64,000 nt of DNA from Proteiniclasticum sediminis (GTDB lineage Bacteria; Bacillota; Clostridia; Clostridiales; Clostridiaceae), in assembly GCF_018128025.1 (NCBI RefSeq), contig NZ_JAGSCS010000002.1, positions 1-64,000 on the forward strand. The letters run 5' to 3'. This document shows, piece after piece, positions 33,013-41,649 of the stretch; the stretch's first letter is position 1, and every line of letters begins with the position of its first letter. The position numbers and the translations under genes are program-made. The notes under the pieces were generated by a model that was given only the letters and a program-made list of their open reading frames with translations, had not been told where the DNA came from and searched no databases.

Positions 33013-34668
33013 TTGAATCTGAAAGAATTTTTAAAAGAAGTAGAAGAGTGTTTAATGAATATGACAGAGAAGGACAAAAATGAGTTTATTTTGCATCAGG
33101 CTAGAATATTGAAAGAAACTCAAAGGGATATTTTTCTAAAAAAGCTGAAGAACGAGGAAGTAAAGGTAGACTTCACACAAGAGATTACAGATTTTGAAAA
33201 ATGGATAGTTCAGGTTCAACAAGGTTCCATTTCCTATAGATATCGCTATGAGTGGGATCCTGATGCAAGGTATGGAGAACCGGATGAAGTCTTGATCTAT
33301 GAGGATTCTCTCGGGATTAGTGCGAAGATATCTCGTGCACTGCAAGTGGCCGATTCTCTTATTCAGCTAAAAGACTATCATGAGGCAGCGAAAATCTATG
33401 AGTTACTGCTAAACTGCAGCTATACAGTATTCTCAGAAGAGCTTGATGAGTCAGAGCTGTTTTGCTTAGCCAATTTAATCGAAGAAGATCTGATGAATGC
33501 AAATTATCCAGAGATCCTGATTCGCTGGTTATACGTGGTTTATCAAACGAAAGAGCTGCCGGTAATCCTGGAGGAGTTCTATGAAATCCTCTCCTCTAGA
33601 CTCGGTTCTGCTATTTCCCTCGACCGGATCTTCGCCTTTGGACCGGAGAAACTCTTGGGAATCGAAGAGTATCTGGAGAAATGGATTTTCTACCTTGAAG
33701 ATCGTCCTCAGTCTGTTGCGGGGACTTTGCTTTATGAGGCTTCGGCTTATCTTGGGGGGACAGATCAAGTCGTTATCGTCGCTGAAAGAGCAGGAGATAA
33801 ACACCCCTTCATCTGTGTACACGCATGCGAGATGCTTTTCGCTGAACAGAGAAATCAGGAATGTGAAACCTTAGGTGTTCAATGGATAAACTTACTTCCG
33901 AGGAACTTGATTCTGCGCGCAAAAATCTGTGACTGGGTTCGGAAGGCGGCAGAACTTCTGGGTCACGATAAAGTGGAGCGAAATTCTATTGTGGAAGCCT
34001 TTTACAGTGACTCGACAATTCCACGGTTTCTGCAGTTATTCAGGCTTTCAGATTATGAGGACATCGTGAAGAAGGCGACAAGATACAGCCGTATGCTTCC
34101 GGAGCAAGGAGCAGTATTTTACGCCAAGCAGGGTGATGAGCTCGCTACCAGTACCATGTCCGCCGAGCATAAGATAATTATTGAGTTTTTTAGCGGTGAT
34201 TTAGAAAAATCTTATCAAAGATATCAGAGATCCAAAGAATTTTTAGGTTGGAGCACTTCTGTCGAAGGGGTCCTTATTCCGCTATTTATTCTCACCCTTA
34301 ATACACAAGGCGAACTTACCGTGTCTGGGGGAAAATTATGGCAGGATGTATGTTACAAGCTAGCCATCGATATTAACGATGAGGAGATGATGCTTGAGGG
34401 GTTTCTTCGATGGAAGCAACTGATCAAGATCAAACCGGAAGAAGAGAAAAAGTATCTAGAGTGGCTGAATGAGATGGTTTCAAATCGAGTGGAAGCTGTT
34501 GTCGGTGGAGGATTTCGGCGTAGTTATCATAAAGCTGCACTACTCATCGAGAATTATGGAGAGCTTATACAATCGAAAGGATCCCCGAATGGCAGAACAA
34601 AAACCATTGAGTATTACATCAAGAAATACCCTAGAAAACGTGCCTTCAAGGAGGAGTTTTTCGCATAG
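33013..34668 (+). CDS. helical-repeat protein of unknown function, partner of the primase-helicase gene
   Basis: I do not recognise a named family for this 551-residue protein. It starts with TTG at 33013, six bases after GGAGG. The N-terminal 40 residues are charged helix, then comes a region rich in Tyr, Arg and Asp (SISYRYRYEWDPDARYGEPD). Long alpha-helical repeats follow from about 105 to 500, TPR-like in spacing (IQLKDYHEAAKIYELLLN; LVYASAYLGG-type small-residue helices). It ends in a basic segment KKYPRKRAFKEEFF. There is no signal peptide, membrane helix or catalytic motif. Only 55 bases separate it from the primase-helicase gene, so it probably serves as its scaffold or sensor subunit. 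Confidence 0.7.
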   Translation: MNLKEFLKEVEECLMNMTEKDKNEFILHQARILKETQRDIFLKKLKNEEVKVDFTQEITDFEKWIVQVQQGSISYRYRYEWDPDARYGEPDEVLIYEDSLGISAKISRALQVADSLIQLKDYHEAAKIYELLLNCSYTVFSEELDESELFCLANLIEEDLMNANYPEILIRWLYVVYQTKELPVILEEFYEILSSRLGSAISLDRIFAFGPEKLLGIEEYLEKWIFYLEDRPQSVAGTLLYEASAYLGGTDQVVIVAERAGDKHPFICVHACEMLFAEQRNQECETLGVQWINLLPRNLILRAKICDWVRKAAELLGHDKVERNSIVEAFYSDSTIPRFLQLFRLSDYEDIVKKATRYSRMLPEQGAVFYAKQGDELATSTMSAEHKIIIEFFSGDLEKSYQRYQRSKEFLGWSTSVEGVLIPLFILTLNTQGELTVSGGKLWQDVCYKLAIDINDEEMMLEGFLRWKQLIKIKPEEEKKYLEWLNEMVSNRVEAVVGGGFRRSYHKAALLIENYGELIQSKGSPNGRTKTIEYYIKKYPRKRAFKEEFFA

Positions 34669-34723
34669 TGCTGATCTCGAGGTATTCTTACGTATGATCG
34701 TTTAAAACTAGAGGAGAAAAGCC

Positions 34724-37585
34724 ATGGATGAGCATCAACTCTTAGAGATAATCAGAGAACTTCGAGAAGAAAACTTTAGGTTAAAGTCGGAGTTACTTCG
34801 GTTAAAGAAAATCAATAATCCCGATTTTCAGGAGGTGCACGAAATTCCGATTCAAACGCAGCTCCCTATTCTCGAACTCGAAAATTTCCCGAAGAAAAGT
34901 GTGACTCGTAATAGTTCGAAAGCAGAAAAGATTGCGTTATTTCAGTCTCTCTTTCGAGGCCGGGATGATGTTTGCGCGAAAAGATGGCGGAGTAAACCAG
35001 GGTATTCACCCTATTGTTTTCATGATTTCCAGGAAGGAATTTGCCAAAAGCCAAAAGTAAAGTGTGTGGACTGCAGATATAAAAGTTTTGCTCCCTTGGA
35101 TGAAGAGAGAATCGAAGGACATTTGCTTGGGAAATATGTCCTTGGTCTTTACCCCATGACCCAAGATGATACCTGTTATTTACTGGTCATGGATTTTGAT
35201 GAATCCACATGGAAAGAAGAAGTGCGAGCTGTTCAAGAGGTATGCCGACAGTTTCAGATACCTGTATATGCAGAACGGTCAAGATCGGGGAATGGCTGTC
35301 ATCTATGGTTCTTTTTTCAGGAAGAGATGAAAGCCTCAGTGGCGAGAAAGTTTGGAATAAGCCTACTCTCAGAGGCCATGAGAACATGCGAAAACATTCA
35401 TTTCAGCTCTTTTGATCGACTTTTTCCAAGTCAGGATTTTCTTCAAAAAGACGGTTTTGGGAATCTCATTGCATTACCTCTTCAAAAAGAACCGCGAGAA
35501 CAAGGAAATACAGTATTTGTGGATTTGGATTTTCAAGCAGTTGAGGATCAATGGGCCTTCCTATCTGAGATTAGAAGGATCTCAGCCGAAACTGTAAGCG
35601 GAATCATTGAAACCTTACACGAGGATGAGGAGGTTAATGTTCTTAATACACAAGTAAAATTCAGCGAAAGTTCAACCGTGAACACAAATGACTTTCCCCA
35701 TGTGGTGAAAATCGAAAAAGGTCAAGGGTTATGTCTATCAAAGGCGGGGTTAACCCCTAGAGCGCTTCTTTTATTGCGGAAGATGGGATCTTATCCAAAT
35801 CCCGAATTTTTTGCAAAGCAGGCTATTCGGCAAACAACCTTCGGAACCCCTCGTATGGCCATTGTCTATGAAGAAAATGCCACGCTGTTGATCTTACCGC
35901 GAGGCTTAGAAACTAGGCTTAAGGAAGAGTTAGAGAAATTTCATGTTCCCTATCAGTTCTATGAGAATCGCGTAGCAGGCCATACATATTTGATGAACTT
36001 CCAGGGGACGCTTTCCCATCAACAAGAAGAAGCATTTCAGGCGCTTTCGAAGAAAGATGATGGGGTTTTGTCCGCAGCTACAGGGTTTGGCAAGACAGTA
36101 GTGGGAGCAAGACTCATCGCCGAAAAATCCTGCGCGACACTCATCCTCGTCCATACAAAAGAGTTAGCAAAACAGTGGAAAGAACGATTGGAACAATTTT
36201 TGGATGTTTCCATTTCACTTGAAGAACTCCCAAATCAAGGTAAGCGTAAGAAGACGTTCATTGGAGAACTGGGTGGCGGAAAGCAGACCTTAAAAGGTGT
36301 AGTGGATATTGCGATTATGCAATCCCTGTTTGAAACGGATAAAACAGTCAAGTCGTTAATACATCAATATGGGATGATCATTGTTGACGAGTGTCACCAT
36401 GTCTCAGCCCAAAATTTTAGACGAATACTCAGTGAGGCAGATGCCCGCTATGTCTATGGGCTTACAGCAACCCCCATCCGAAAGGATGGACATCATCCCA
36501 GCATTTTTATGTTCTGTGGACCGATTCGTTATACAGTGGATGCAAAGGCGGAAGCCCAAAAGCGAACATTTGATCATTACTTGATTCCTCGTTTTACCAG
36601 TCTTCGTATGCCATTTGAGAAGGAGTCAAAAGAATGGCATATCACCGAAGTCTATAAACACCTAAGCACAAGTGAAACACGAAACAAAATGATTATTCAG
36701 GATGTGTCAAAGGCTTTGATGGAGGGCAGAACTCCACTTATTCTGACTGAACGCACAGAACATGTCTCAGCGCTATGTCAGGAAATGGAAAATCAAGGCG
36801 TGAAATATATCGTTCTCACCGGGAAACTTAAACGGAGTGAAAGAAGAGAAGCCGGGGAGAGCATTGCAAAAATTAGGGAAGGAGGCGAAACGGCCCTAAT
36901 TGCAACGGGCAGACTCGTGGGTGAGGGATTTGACTTACCTCGTCTAGACACTCTTTTTCTCGCCATGCCTATTGCGTGGAAAGGAACGATTACCCAGTAT
37001 TCCGGTCGGTTGCATCGAGAGTTTGAAGGAAAAGAAGAAGTTCACATCTATGATTATGTGGATATCAACATTCCAGTACTGGAAAGGATGTATCACAAGC
37101 GATTATCTGCCTATAAGGCCGTGGGCTATTCCCTAAAGGATTATGGAAGCGTTGATGAGAGTAGTGGGATCTATGATGATAACACCTACCTTGAGCCTTT
37201 AATCACTGATCTTCAAAATGCCCAAAGGAATATTCTTATCTCCAGCACATTTATCACCCGGAAGAAGTATGAAATGATAAAGGACATCTTAATCGAAAAG
37301 TTTCAATCGGGTGTTCGAGTCACCCTAGTCTTGAAAGAATTTCATGAGTATCCAGAAAAGTACAGAGGAAATATGTTTAATATAGTTCAGGAATTGAGTC
37401 TATTAGGATTCGAGGTCATTCATCATCCTGACCATCATCTGAAGGCAGCCCTTATAGACCGTCATTTGGTTTGGTATGGAGGATTGGATTTACTGGCGAC
37501 TACATTTGAAGGTGATACAGTCATTCGGGTGAAAGACGAAGTATTAGCGAACGAAATAATTGGAGAGCTCATGCGGAGCGAATAG
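34724..37585 (+). CDS. TOTE-type fusion: AEP primase, SF2 helicase and phospholipase-D-like nuclease
   Basis: This 953-residue protein joins several modules. Residues 1-30 are a coiled coil. A four-cysteine site (C98, C107, C114, C117) and an archaeo-eukaryotic primase-like domain follow, with the acidic pair D157-x-D159 and H193 in GNGCHLW. From about 430 there is an SF2 helicase: Walker A ATGFGKT (452-458), DECHH (555-559), TATP (581-584) and the motif VI segment QYSGRLHR. The last about 120 residues resemble a phospholipase D-like domain with HLKAALID starting at H905. This order is described for TOTE conflict systems. It lies in an AT-rich island next to other defence-like genes, so an anti-phage or anti-plasmid role is likely but untested. 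Confidence 0.85.
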   Translation: MDEHQLLEIIRELREENFRLKSELLRLKKINNPDFQEVHEIPIQTQLPILELENFPKKSVTRNSSKAEKIALFQSLFRGRDDVCAKRWRSKPGYSPYCFHDFQEGICQKPKVKCVDCRYKSFAPLDEERIEGHLLGKYVLGLYPMTQDDTCYLLVMDFDESTWKEEVRAVQEVCRQFQIPVYAERSRSGNGCHLWFFFQEEMKASVARKFGISLLSEAMRTCENIHFSSFDRLFPSQDFLQKDGFGNLIALPLQKEPREQGNTVFVDLDFQAVEDQWAFLSEIRRISAETVSGIIETLHEDEEVNVLNTQVKFSESSTVNTNDFPHVVKIEKGQGLCLSKAGLTPRALLLLRKMGSYPNPEFFAKQAIRQTTFGTPRMAIVYEENATLLILPRGLETRLKEELEKFHVPYQFYENRVAGHTYLMNFQGTLSHQQEEAFQALSKKDDGVLSAATGFGKTVVGARLIAEKSCATLILVHTKELAKQWKERLEQFLDVSISLEELPNQGKRKKTFIGELGGGKQTLKGVVDIAIMQSLFETDKTVKSLIHQYGMIIVDECHHVSAQNFRRILSEADARYVYGLTATPIRKDGHHPSIFMFCGPIRYTVDAKAEAQKRTFDHYLIPRFTSLRMPFEKESKEWHITEVYKHLSTSETRNKMIIQDVSKALMEGRTPLILTERTEHVSALCQEMENQGVKYIVLTGKLKRSERREAGESIAKIREGGETALIATGRLVGEGFDLPRLDTLFLAMPIAWKGTITQYSGRLHREFEGKEEVHIYDYVDINIPVLERMYHKRLSAYKAVGYSLKDYGSVDESSGIYDDNTYLEPLITDLQNAQRNILISSTFITRKKYEMIKDILIEKFQSGVRVTLVLKEFHEYPEKYRGNMFNIVQELSLLGFEVIHHPDHHLKAALIDRHLVWYGGLDLLATTFEGDTVIRVKDEVLANEIIGELMRSE

Positions 37586-37986
37586 TAATCCCATGCTTAG
37601 CAGAAATGGAAAGGCCTTACAACAATGTGCTAATGTTGATCTTGTTTCAACTAATTCTCTATTATCCTAGTGTTTCGTAAGGATCAATGGTTCTTCAGGT
37701 ATGCAGTTCGAGTACGGATCAAAAAGTTGAAGTATTACTTTTTAAGGTCTTGTTCGATTTTTTCACGAATAGTCTCCGATAAAAAATTCGTCATCTGTAT
37801 ACCCATGCTCGTTATTCCGATTCTGTTTAAAATCTAGCCGTGGAGATCATTTGTAATTGTGTTTATACTCCTTTTGAACGGAGGGGACTTTGGGTTCTCC
37901 ATCTTCCCGGATCCATTGCCGTTTTCGACTGCTGATTATCTTACATGCTTCCTGGCACAAGGGGCAGCAGCTCTTCTCCATACTCC

Positions 37987-38019
37987 GGACAAAAAACGGA
38001 CAAAAAACGGACAAAAAAC
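37987..38019 (+). repeat. three tandem copies of an 11-bp unit
   Basis: GGACAAAAAAC is repeated three times without mismatch. The unit length is one helical turn. The function is unknown; a slippage-prone tract or protein-binding site is possible. Confidence 0.8.
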
Positions 38020-38082
38020 GCCTTTACAGCTATTCCATTCCAGTTCAAACTTTGATACAATAACGATGCTAATCAATTTAGT

Positions 38083-38132
38083 AAGAGGTCCTTCCTGATC
38101 ACTCGTCCAAAATGAGTCAGGGAGGGCCTCTT
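38083..38132 (+). terminator. long hairpin upstream of the toxin-antitoxin genes
   Basis: AAGAGGTCCTTCCTGA pairs with TCAGGGAGGGCCTCTT (16 bp, two G-T pairs) around an 18-base loop, and is followed by a short T run. It may terminate a transcript from the left. Confidence 0.5.
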
Positions 38133-38351
38133 TCCGTCCTCCCATGTTGTTATGGTCATTTTATCCGTCCATTTGCGGATAGACAAGATTAGCATAAAAG
38201 GCGTCTTTAACAATAAAGACTTCTGTAACAATTGATTCCAACAGAAGAACCTGATGACTTAATCGATTAGATAAGTAAAAATTAACTTTCATGAAGGGTG
38301 TTTATTTTTACTAGATTTGAAGTAAAATATAAACATAAGGGGGTGGTAATA

Positions 38352-39407
38352 ATGTTTAGCAAGAACTTGAAGTATTATCGGTTAAAGAAAGCGTTATCGA
38401 AGAAACAGCTGGCAGAAAGAATTCATGTCAGTCCCATGGCAATTACGAACTATGAGAATGGAACGCGAAAACCCAATATGGATATCCTTCAGAAGATGTC
38501 GAAGGAACTGGGGATTCGAGTCTCGGATTTCTTGGCCATTCGAAACGAAAATTTAGTATTTCGTCATGGTGAGTTTCGGAAAAATGCAGCACTGACCATT
38601 GCTCAGCAAGACTATGTTCGGGAATCTGTAGAAGAATATTTCAATCGATATATGACGATTGTGGAAATATTAGGTGGAGATATTTTGCCGGATGCTCCAC
38701 ATTGCCATGGGATATCCCTTTCGGATGATGTGGAGAAGGATGCGATGATGCTCCGAAAGCATTTGTATATCGCTTCCGATGGTCCACTGGATAATCTCGT
38801 GGAGATCCTTGAGAATAAAGGAATCCTGATTTTTGTGTTCAAAATTGAAAATGATAAATTCTCGGGAATGAATGGATTTGTCAATGATCGCCCCTACATC
38901 GCCCTTAACATGGAGATGAGTCCTGAACGAAACCGGTCTACGATTGCCCATGAACTTGCCCATTTGATGTTTATCTGGCCGGAAGAAATGAATGATAAAG
39001 ACATTGAAGATCGGGCTACGGCCATCAGTGGAGCATTCTTACTACCCAAAAGTGATGCAGAACGAGAACTGGGGATACACCGGACCAAGGTTTCGAAGGA
39101 TATGGTCTATGTGGCAAAGGAATATGGAGTATCCATGTTGCTACTGGTGAAGCGTGCACAAGTCCTGGGGATTATTTCAGATCATGTGGCTAAAGATTTT
39201 TATGTCGCAGCCTCCCAAGCGGGTTGGCGGAAAAAAGAGCCTGTTCGTATTGCAAAAGAATTACCTACTTTTTTCGAGCAGCTAGTTTTCCGTGCGATTA
39301 ATGAGAATGAAATCAGTGTCCAAAAGGGGGCTGAGCTTCTTAAAATGCCCTTTGATGAGGTCACTTCTCGCTGCTGTAAGAACGAGGATGAACTATGGAG
39401 TATGTAA
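38352..39407 (+). CDS. XRE-family regulator fused to an ImmA/IrrE metallopeptidase, antitoxin of the PIN pair
   Basis: The 351-residue protein has an XRE helix-turn-helix at about 5-58 (LSKKQLAERIHVSPMAITNY). An ImmA/IrrE-type domain carries the zinc motif HELAH at 200-204. The start at 38352 follows GGGGGTGG; the open frame upstream of it is not needed. The gene overlaps the PIN-domain gene by 13 bases, the typical antitoxin-first arrangement of this type of toxin-antitoxin module. The peptidase may degrade the repressor, or the protein may act only by binding DNA and toxin. Confidence 0.85.
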   Translation: MFSKNLKYYRLKKALSKKQLAERIHVSPMAITNYENGTRKPNMDILQKMSKELGIRVSDFLAIRNENLVFRHGEFRKNAALTIAQQDYVRESVEEYFNRYMTIVEILGGDILPDAPHCHGISLSDDVEKDAMMLRKHLYIASDGPLDNLVEILENKGILIFVFKIENDKFSGMNGFVNDRPYIALNMEMSPERNRSTIAHELAHLMFIWPEEMNDKDIEDRATAISGAFLLPKSDAERELGIHRTKVSKDMVYVAKEYGVSMLLLVKRAQVLGIISDHVAKDFYVAASQAGWRKKEPVRIAKELPTFFEQLVFRAINENEISVQKGAELLKMPFDEVTSRCCKNEDELWSM

Positions 39408-39895
39408 GCAGTGATACAAATGTGTGGATTGATTTTTTTGTAATTGATCGCCTTCGTTTGCCTTTTCGCTTACCTTACGTGTTTATTATGAATCATGATG
39501 CGATAGAGGATGAGTTTTTGTCCCCCAAGGGGTTAAAGGATGATCTGAAACGATGTGGGCTAATTGGTGTGGAAATTACCATTGAGGAATTCGAGTTAGC
39601 AGATCAGTTTGGACAGCAGTATCCAAAACTATCCAACTATGATCGTATTGCATTAGCAATTGCAAGGGAGAGAAAAATCGTCCTACTCTCAGGTGACAAA
39701 GCATTGCGAAATGCGGCCCTAAAAGAAGGGGTGAGCATCCTCGGAACACTTGGAGTGCTGGATCAGCTTTATGAGGGATCGTACATTGACGGGAAAGAAT
39801 ATGAGCTTTGTTTGCTCGAACTTCAAAAACATAACGGACAGTTAGTAAGATTGCCAAAGGATGAAATCAATTCAAGACTGGGAAAACTAAAGTAG
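39395..39895 (+). CDS. PIN-domain protein, probable toxin ribonuclease
   Basis: The 166-residue product shows the PIN acidic constellation: SSDTNVW with D7, the helix DAIEDEF with D35 and E38, YDRIALAIA with D83, and LSGDKALR with D101. These residues bind Mg and cut RNA in VapC-like toxins. It overlaps the XRE-ImmA gene and would be its toxin. The length fits PIN toxins with an extra C-terminal helix pair. Its RNA target cannot be deduced. Confidence 0.85.
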   Translation: MEYVSSDTNVWIDFFVIDRLRLPFRLPYVFIMNHDAIEDEFLSPKGLKDDLKRCGLIGVEITIEEFELADQFGQQYPKLSNYDRIALAIARERKIVLLSGDKALRNAALKEGVSILGTLGVLDQLYEGSYIDGKEYELCLLELQKHNGQLVRLPKDEINSRLGKLK

Positions 39896-39957
39896 AGCAG
39901 AAGATATGGGAAGCATCGGGAACCACATCATGGAGAGCTGATCCTACTAGAGAACAA

Positions 39958-39994
39958 AAAATGAGCATGATGATTATTCCGTCATGCTCATTTT
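39958..39994 (+). terminator. terminator after the PIN toxin gene
   Basis: AAAATGAGCATGA pairs with TCATGCTCATTTT (13 bp) around an 11-base loop. The A and T ends make it able to work in both directions. Confidence 0.8.
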
Positions 39995-40062
39995 ATGTTC
40001 TATCCAAGTCCGAATTATTCTAAACCTGAGTTTTATGATGAGTAGAGAGTTGGAGAAGAGCA

Positions 40063-40099
40063 AAAAAGTGCCCTGGAAGAAAACTATGTCTTCCAGGGC
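40063..40099 (-). terminator. terminator of the AbrB antitoxin transcript
   Basis: The stem GCCCTGGAAGA / TCTTCCAGGGC (11 bp, 40070-40080 with 40089-40099) is followed on the minus strand by ACTTTTTTG. Confidence 0.75.
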
Positions 40100-40206
40100 T
40101 TCTGCTTACTTTATCGCTTCATCGAATGGTGGTTGAAAGATGAAACAGTAACGGTTTCCACTTTCAAAATCAATACATCCACAACGATCATCCAGGCAGA
40201 GGATTG

Positions 40207-40599
40207 CTACTCATCTAGATCGTCGTCATTGAAAATGTTATTAGTGAGGTTCTTGGAGTCCATGGAAGCAAGCTTAGCTACTCGATCGGCTTCTTCAATG
40301 AGCTTTTCCACTGCAGGTTTAACCTTACGATTCATCTTCTTAAACTCTACCAGTAATTGATCCCCTGTGTATCCTAGTCGAATCAGGTCATTTAGAATCT
40401 GCTCAGCAAAATAGGAATCCTCTTGTTTCACAGGCTTGATAATTAACATATCTCCGGAGAAAATGCACTCAATTTCCTTATCGAAGCCAAGAGCATTGAA
40501 AAATTTTGCGGGGATTGTAATTTGGCGTTTGCTTGAGATCTGGATTCTTTTTGTCTCGAAGGGAATTTTAGTAGGATTTGATTTTGCAGAAGACATCAT
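40207..40599 (-). CDS. SpoVT/AbrB-type (MazE-like) DNA-binding protein, probable antitoxin
   Basis: This 130-residue protein has an AbrB swapped-hairpin domain at about 15-60 (KRIQISSKRQITIPAKFFNA; FSGDMLIIKPV) and a C-terminal helical tail of about 65 residues. The tail is the part that usually neutralises a toxin. AAGGAGG lies just before the two adjacent ATG codons at 40599 and 40596. A 12-bp inverted repeat stands directly upstream and is the likely autoregulatory site. The expected downstream toxin gene is missing or degraded, so this could be an orphan antitoxin. Confidence 0.8.
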   Translation of the reverse strand: MMSSAKSNPTKIPFETKRIQISSKRQITIPAKFFNALGFDKEIECIFSGDMLIIKPVKQEDSYFAEQILNDLIRLGYTGDQLLVEFKKMNRKVKPAVEKLIEEADRVAKLASMDSKNLTNNIFNDDDLDE

Positions 40600-40617
40600 A
40601 CAACCTCCTTCATTTCG

Positions 40618-40648
40618 AATAGTAAGGAAACCAAGCTTCCTTACTATT
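40618..40648 (-). promoter_or_regulatory. operator candidate of the AbrB antitoxin gene
   Basis: A perfect inverted repeat with 12-bp arms AATAGTAAGGAA / TTCCTTACTATT (40618-40629 with 40637-40648) and a seven-base spacer lies 19 bases before the start codon. Confidence 0.6.
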
Positions 40649-40717
40649 TATCATAGAGGATAAAACATAATGATCAAGACCGGATAAGGTTTAGTTTGAT
40701 CTACACCCCTGGTTTTC

Positions 40718-40768
40718 TTGTTTTTTATGATGAAATCAGGTATTCTAGAATTATGAAATTTTATTTTA
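40718..40768 (+). promoter_or_regulatory. promoter and operator of the MurNAc-cluster rpiR gene
   Basis: TTGTTT (40718-40723), a 17-base spacer and TATTCT (40741-40746) form the promoter. TGAAATTTTATTTTA at 40754-40768 lies at the start site and recurs exactly at 41681-41695, which marks it as the probable RpiR operator. Confidence 0.55.
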
Positions 40769-40783
40769 AGGCGGGTTGTACTC

Positions 40784-41620
40784 ATGAGCAGCGTGTTTCG
40801 AATCAAAGAAGGTTTCTCCACATATACGGAAACAGAAAAGCGATTAGCCGAACACATCCTGGAGCATAAAGATGACGTCATCAATTTCAGTGCCCAGGTG
40901 CTGGGGGAGAAGGTGAACACCTCGGCTGCAGCCGTGGTTCGCTTTGCCAAGAAGCTGGGTTACAAGGGATGGACCGCCCTAAAGGTGGACCTGGCCAGCG
41001 ATCACACCGGCGAGGAAACCGGCTTTGACGACATCATCAAGGAAGAGGACACCGTGAAGGTCCTGGTGCGAAAAGCCCAGACCCTGAACCTTCGGACTCT
41101 GGAGCAGACCTACAAGCTCATCAACGAGAAAACCCTCCAGGAGTTCATCGACAGGCTCATTGCCGCCGATACCATCTATCTCTTTGGGGTAGGAGGTTCC
41201 GGCATCGTCTGTGAAGACTTCCACAACAAGCTCGTCCGTATCGGTAAGCGTTCCGTATTCAACAAGGATCCCCATATTCAGCTGGAAGCCGCCGCCCACA
41301 TCAGCGACAAGGATGTGGCCCTGGGCATCAGCTACAGCGGCAACACCAAGGAAGTCAATGTGGCCCTCGAGCACGCTTCTTCCAAGGGAGCCCTGACACT
41401 GGGGATCACCCAGCTGACCAAATCCAAAATGAACAAGATCTGTGACCTTCAGCTCCATGTGCCCTCCGAGGAAAAGGAGCTCCGTCTCGGGGCCATCCAG
41501 TCCCGAAACTCCTCCCTGATTCTCACGGATCTGCTCTATTACGGAATCACCAAAGCCGATATTGCCGGATACAAGGACAAGCTCAAAAACACCAGAAGCC
41601 TCATCGCAGAGTTGAAGTAG
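40784..41620 (+). CDS. RpiR-family regulator of MurNAc recycling (MurR-like)
   Basis: The 278-residue protein has the N-terminal RpiR helix-turn-helix (YTETEKRLAEHILEHKDDVI; TSAAAVVRFAKKLGYKGW) and a C-terminal SIS domain (LFGVGGSGIVCEDFHNKLVR; VALGISYSGNTKEVNVALEH). It stands before murQ, as MurR does in enterobacteria, where MurNAc-6-phosphate is the inducer. The operator-like element in front of both this gene and murQ suggests autoregulation. The ribosome binding site (AAGGCGGG) is moderate. Confidence 0.88.
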   Translation: MSSVFRIKEGFSTYTETEKRLAEHILEHKDDVINFSAQVLGEKVNTSAAAVVRFAKKLGYKGWTALKVDLASDHTGEETGFDDIIKEEDTVKVLVRKAQTLNLRTLEQTYKLINEKTLQEFIDRLIAADTIYLFGVGGSGIVCEDFHNKLVRIGKRSVFNKDPHIQLEAAAHISDKDVALGISYSGNTKEVNVALEHASSKGALTLGITQLTKSKMNKICDLQLHVPSEEKELRLGAIQSRNSSLILTDLLYYGITKADIAGYKDKLKNTRSLIAELK

Positions 41621-41642
41621 AGCATTTTCGGATGCTCTTTTT
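41619..41642 (+). terminator. terminator after rpiR
   Basis: AGAGCAT / ATGCTCT (7 bp) with a six-base loop and TTTT; the hairpin begins within the stop codon. It separates rpiR from the murQ transcript. Confidence 0.65.
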
Positions 41643-41649
41643 CATTTGC

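Larger units (their letters stand above)
37586..38351. other. 766-bp region without intact gene: remnant peptide, tandem 11-mers and hairpins
   Basis: On the minus strand (about 37829 to 37735) a 32-codon peptide ends with MGIQMTNFLSETIREKIEQD. It is open only downstream of a TAG, so it looks like the 3' end of a lost gene. At 37987-38019 the unit GGACAAAAAAC is repeated three times. At 38083-38132 there is a 16-bp stem with two wobble pairs, and a smaller perfect stem GTCTTTA / TAAAGAC lies at 38203-38220. The 79-residue frame at 37859-38098 crosses the repeats and has no ribosome binding site; I do not accept it as a gene. Confidence 0.5.
39896..40206. other. convergent intergenic region with two terminators and a decayed frame
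   Basis: The region holds the bidirectional terminator at 39958-39994 and the leftward terminator at 40070-40099. Between that and the AbrB gene, a minus-strand reading (40203 to 40106) shows a protein-like peptide including DDRCGCIDFESGNRYCFIF with no start codon. An ATG overlapping the AbrB stop reads only eight codons in another frame. I take this as the broken remainder of the AbrB partner gene. Confidence 0.4.

Noticed and set aside
37859-38098. 79-residue plus-strand frame over the tandem 11-mers
   Set aside because: The repeat unit encodes a Lys/Asn/Gly-rich artefact (KKRTKNGQK), and there is no start signal or homologue I can recognise.
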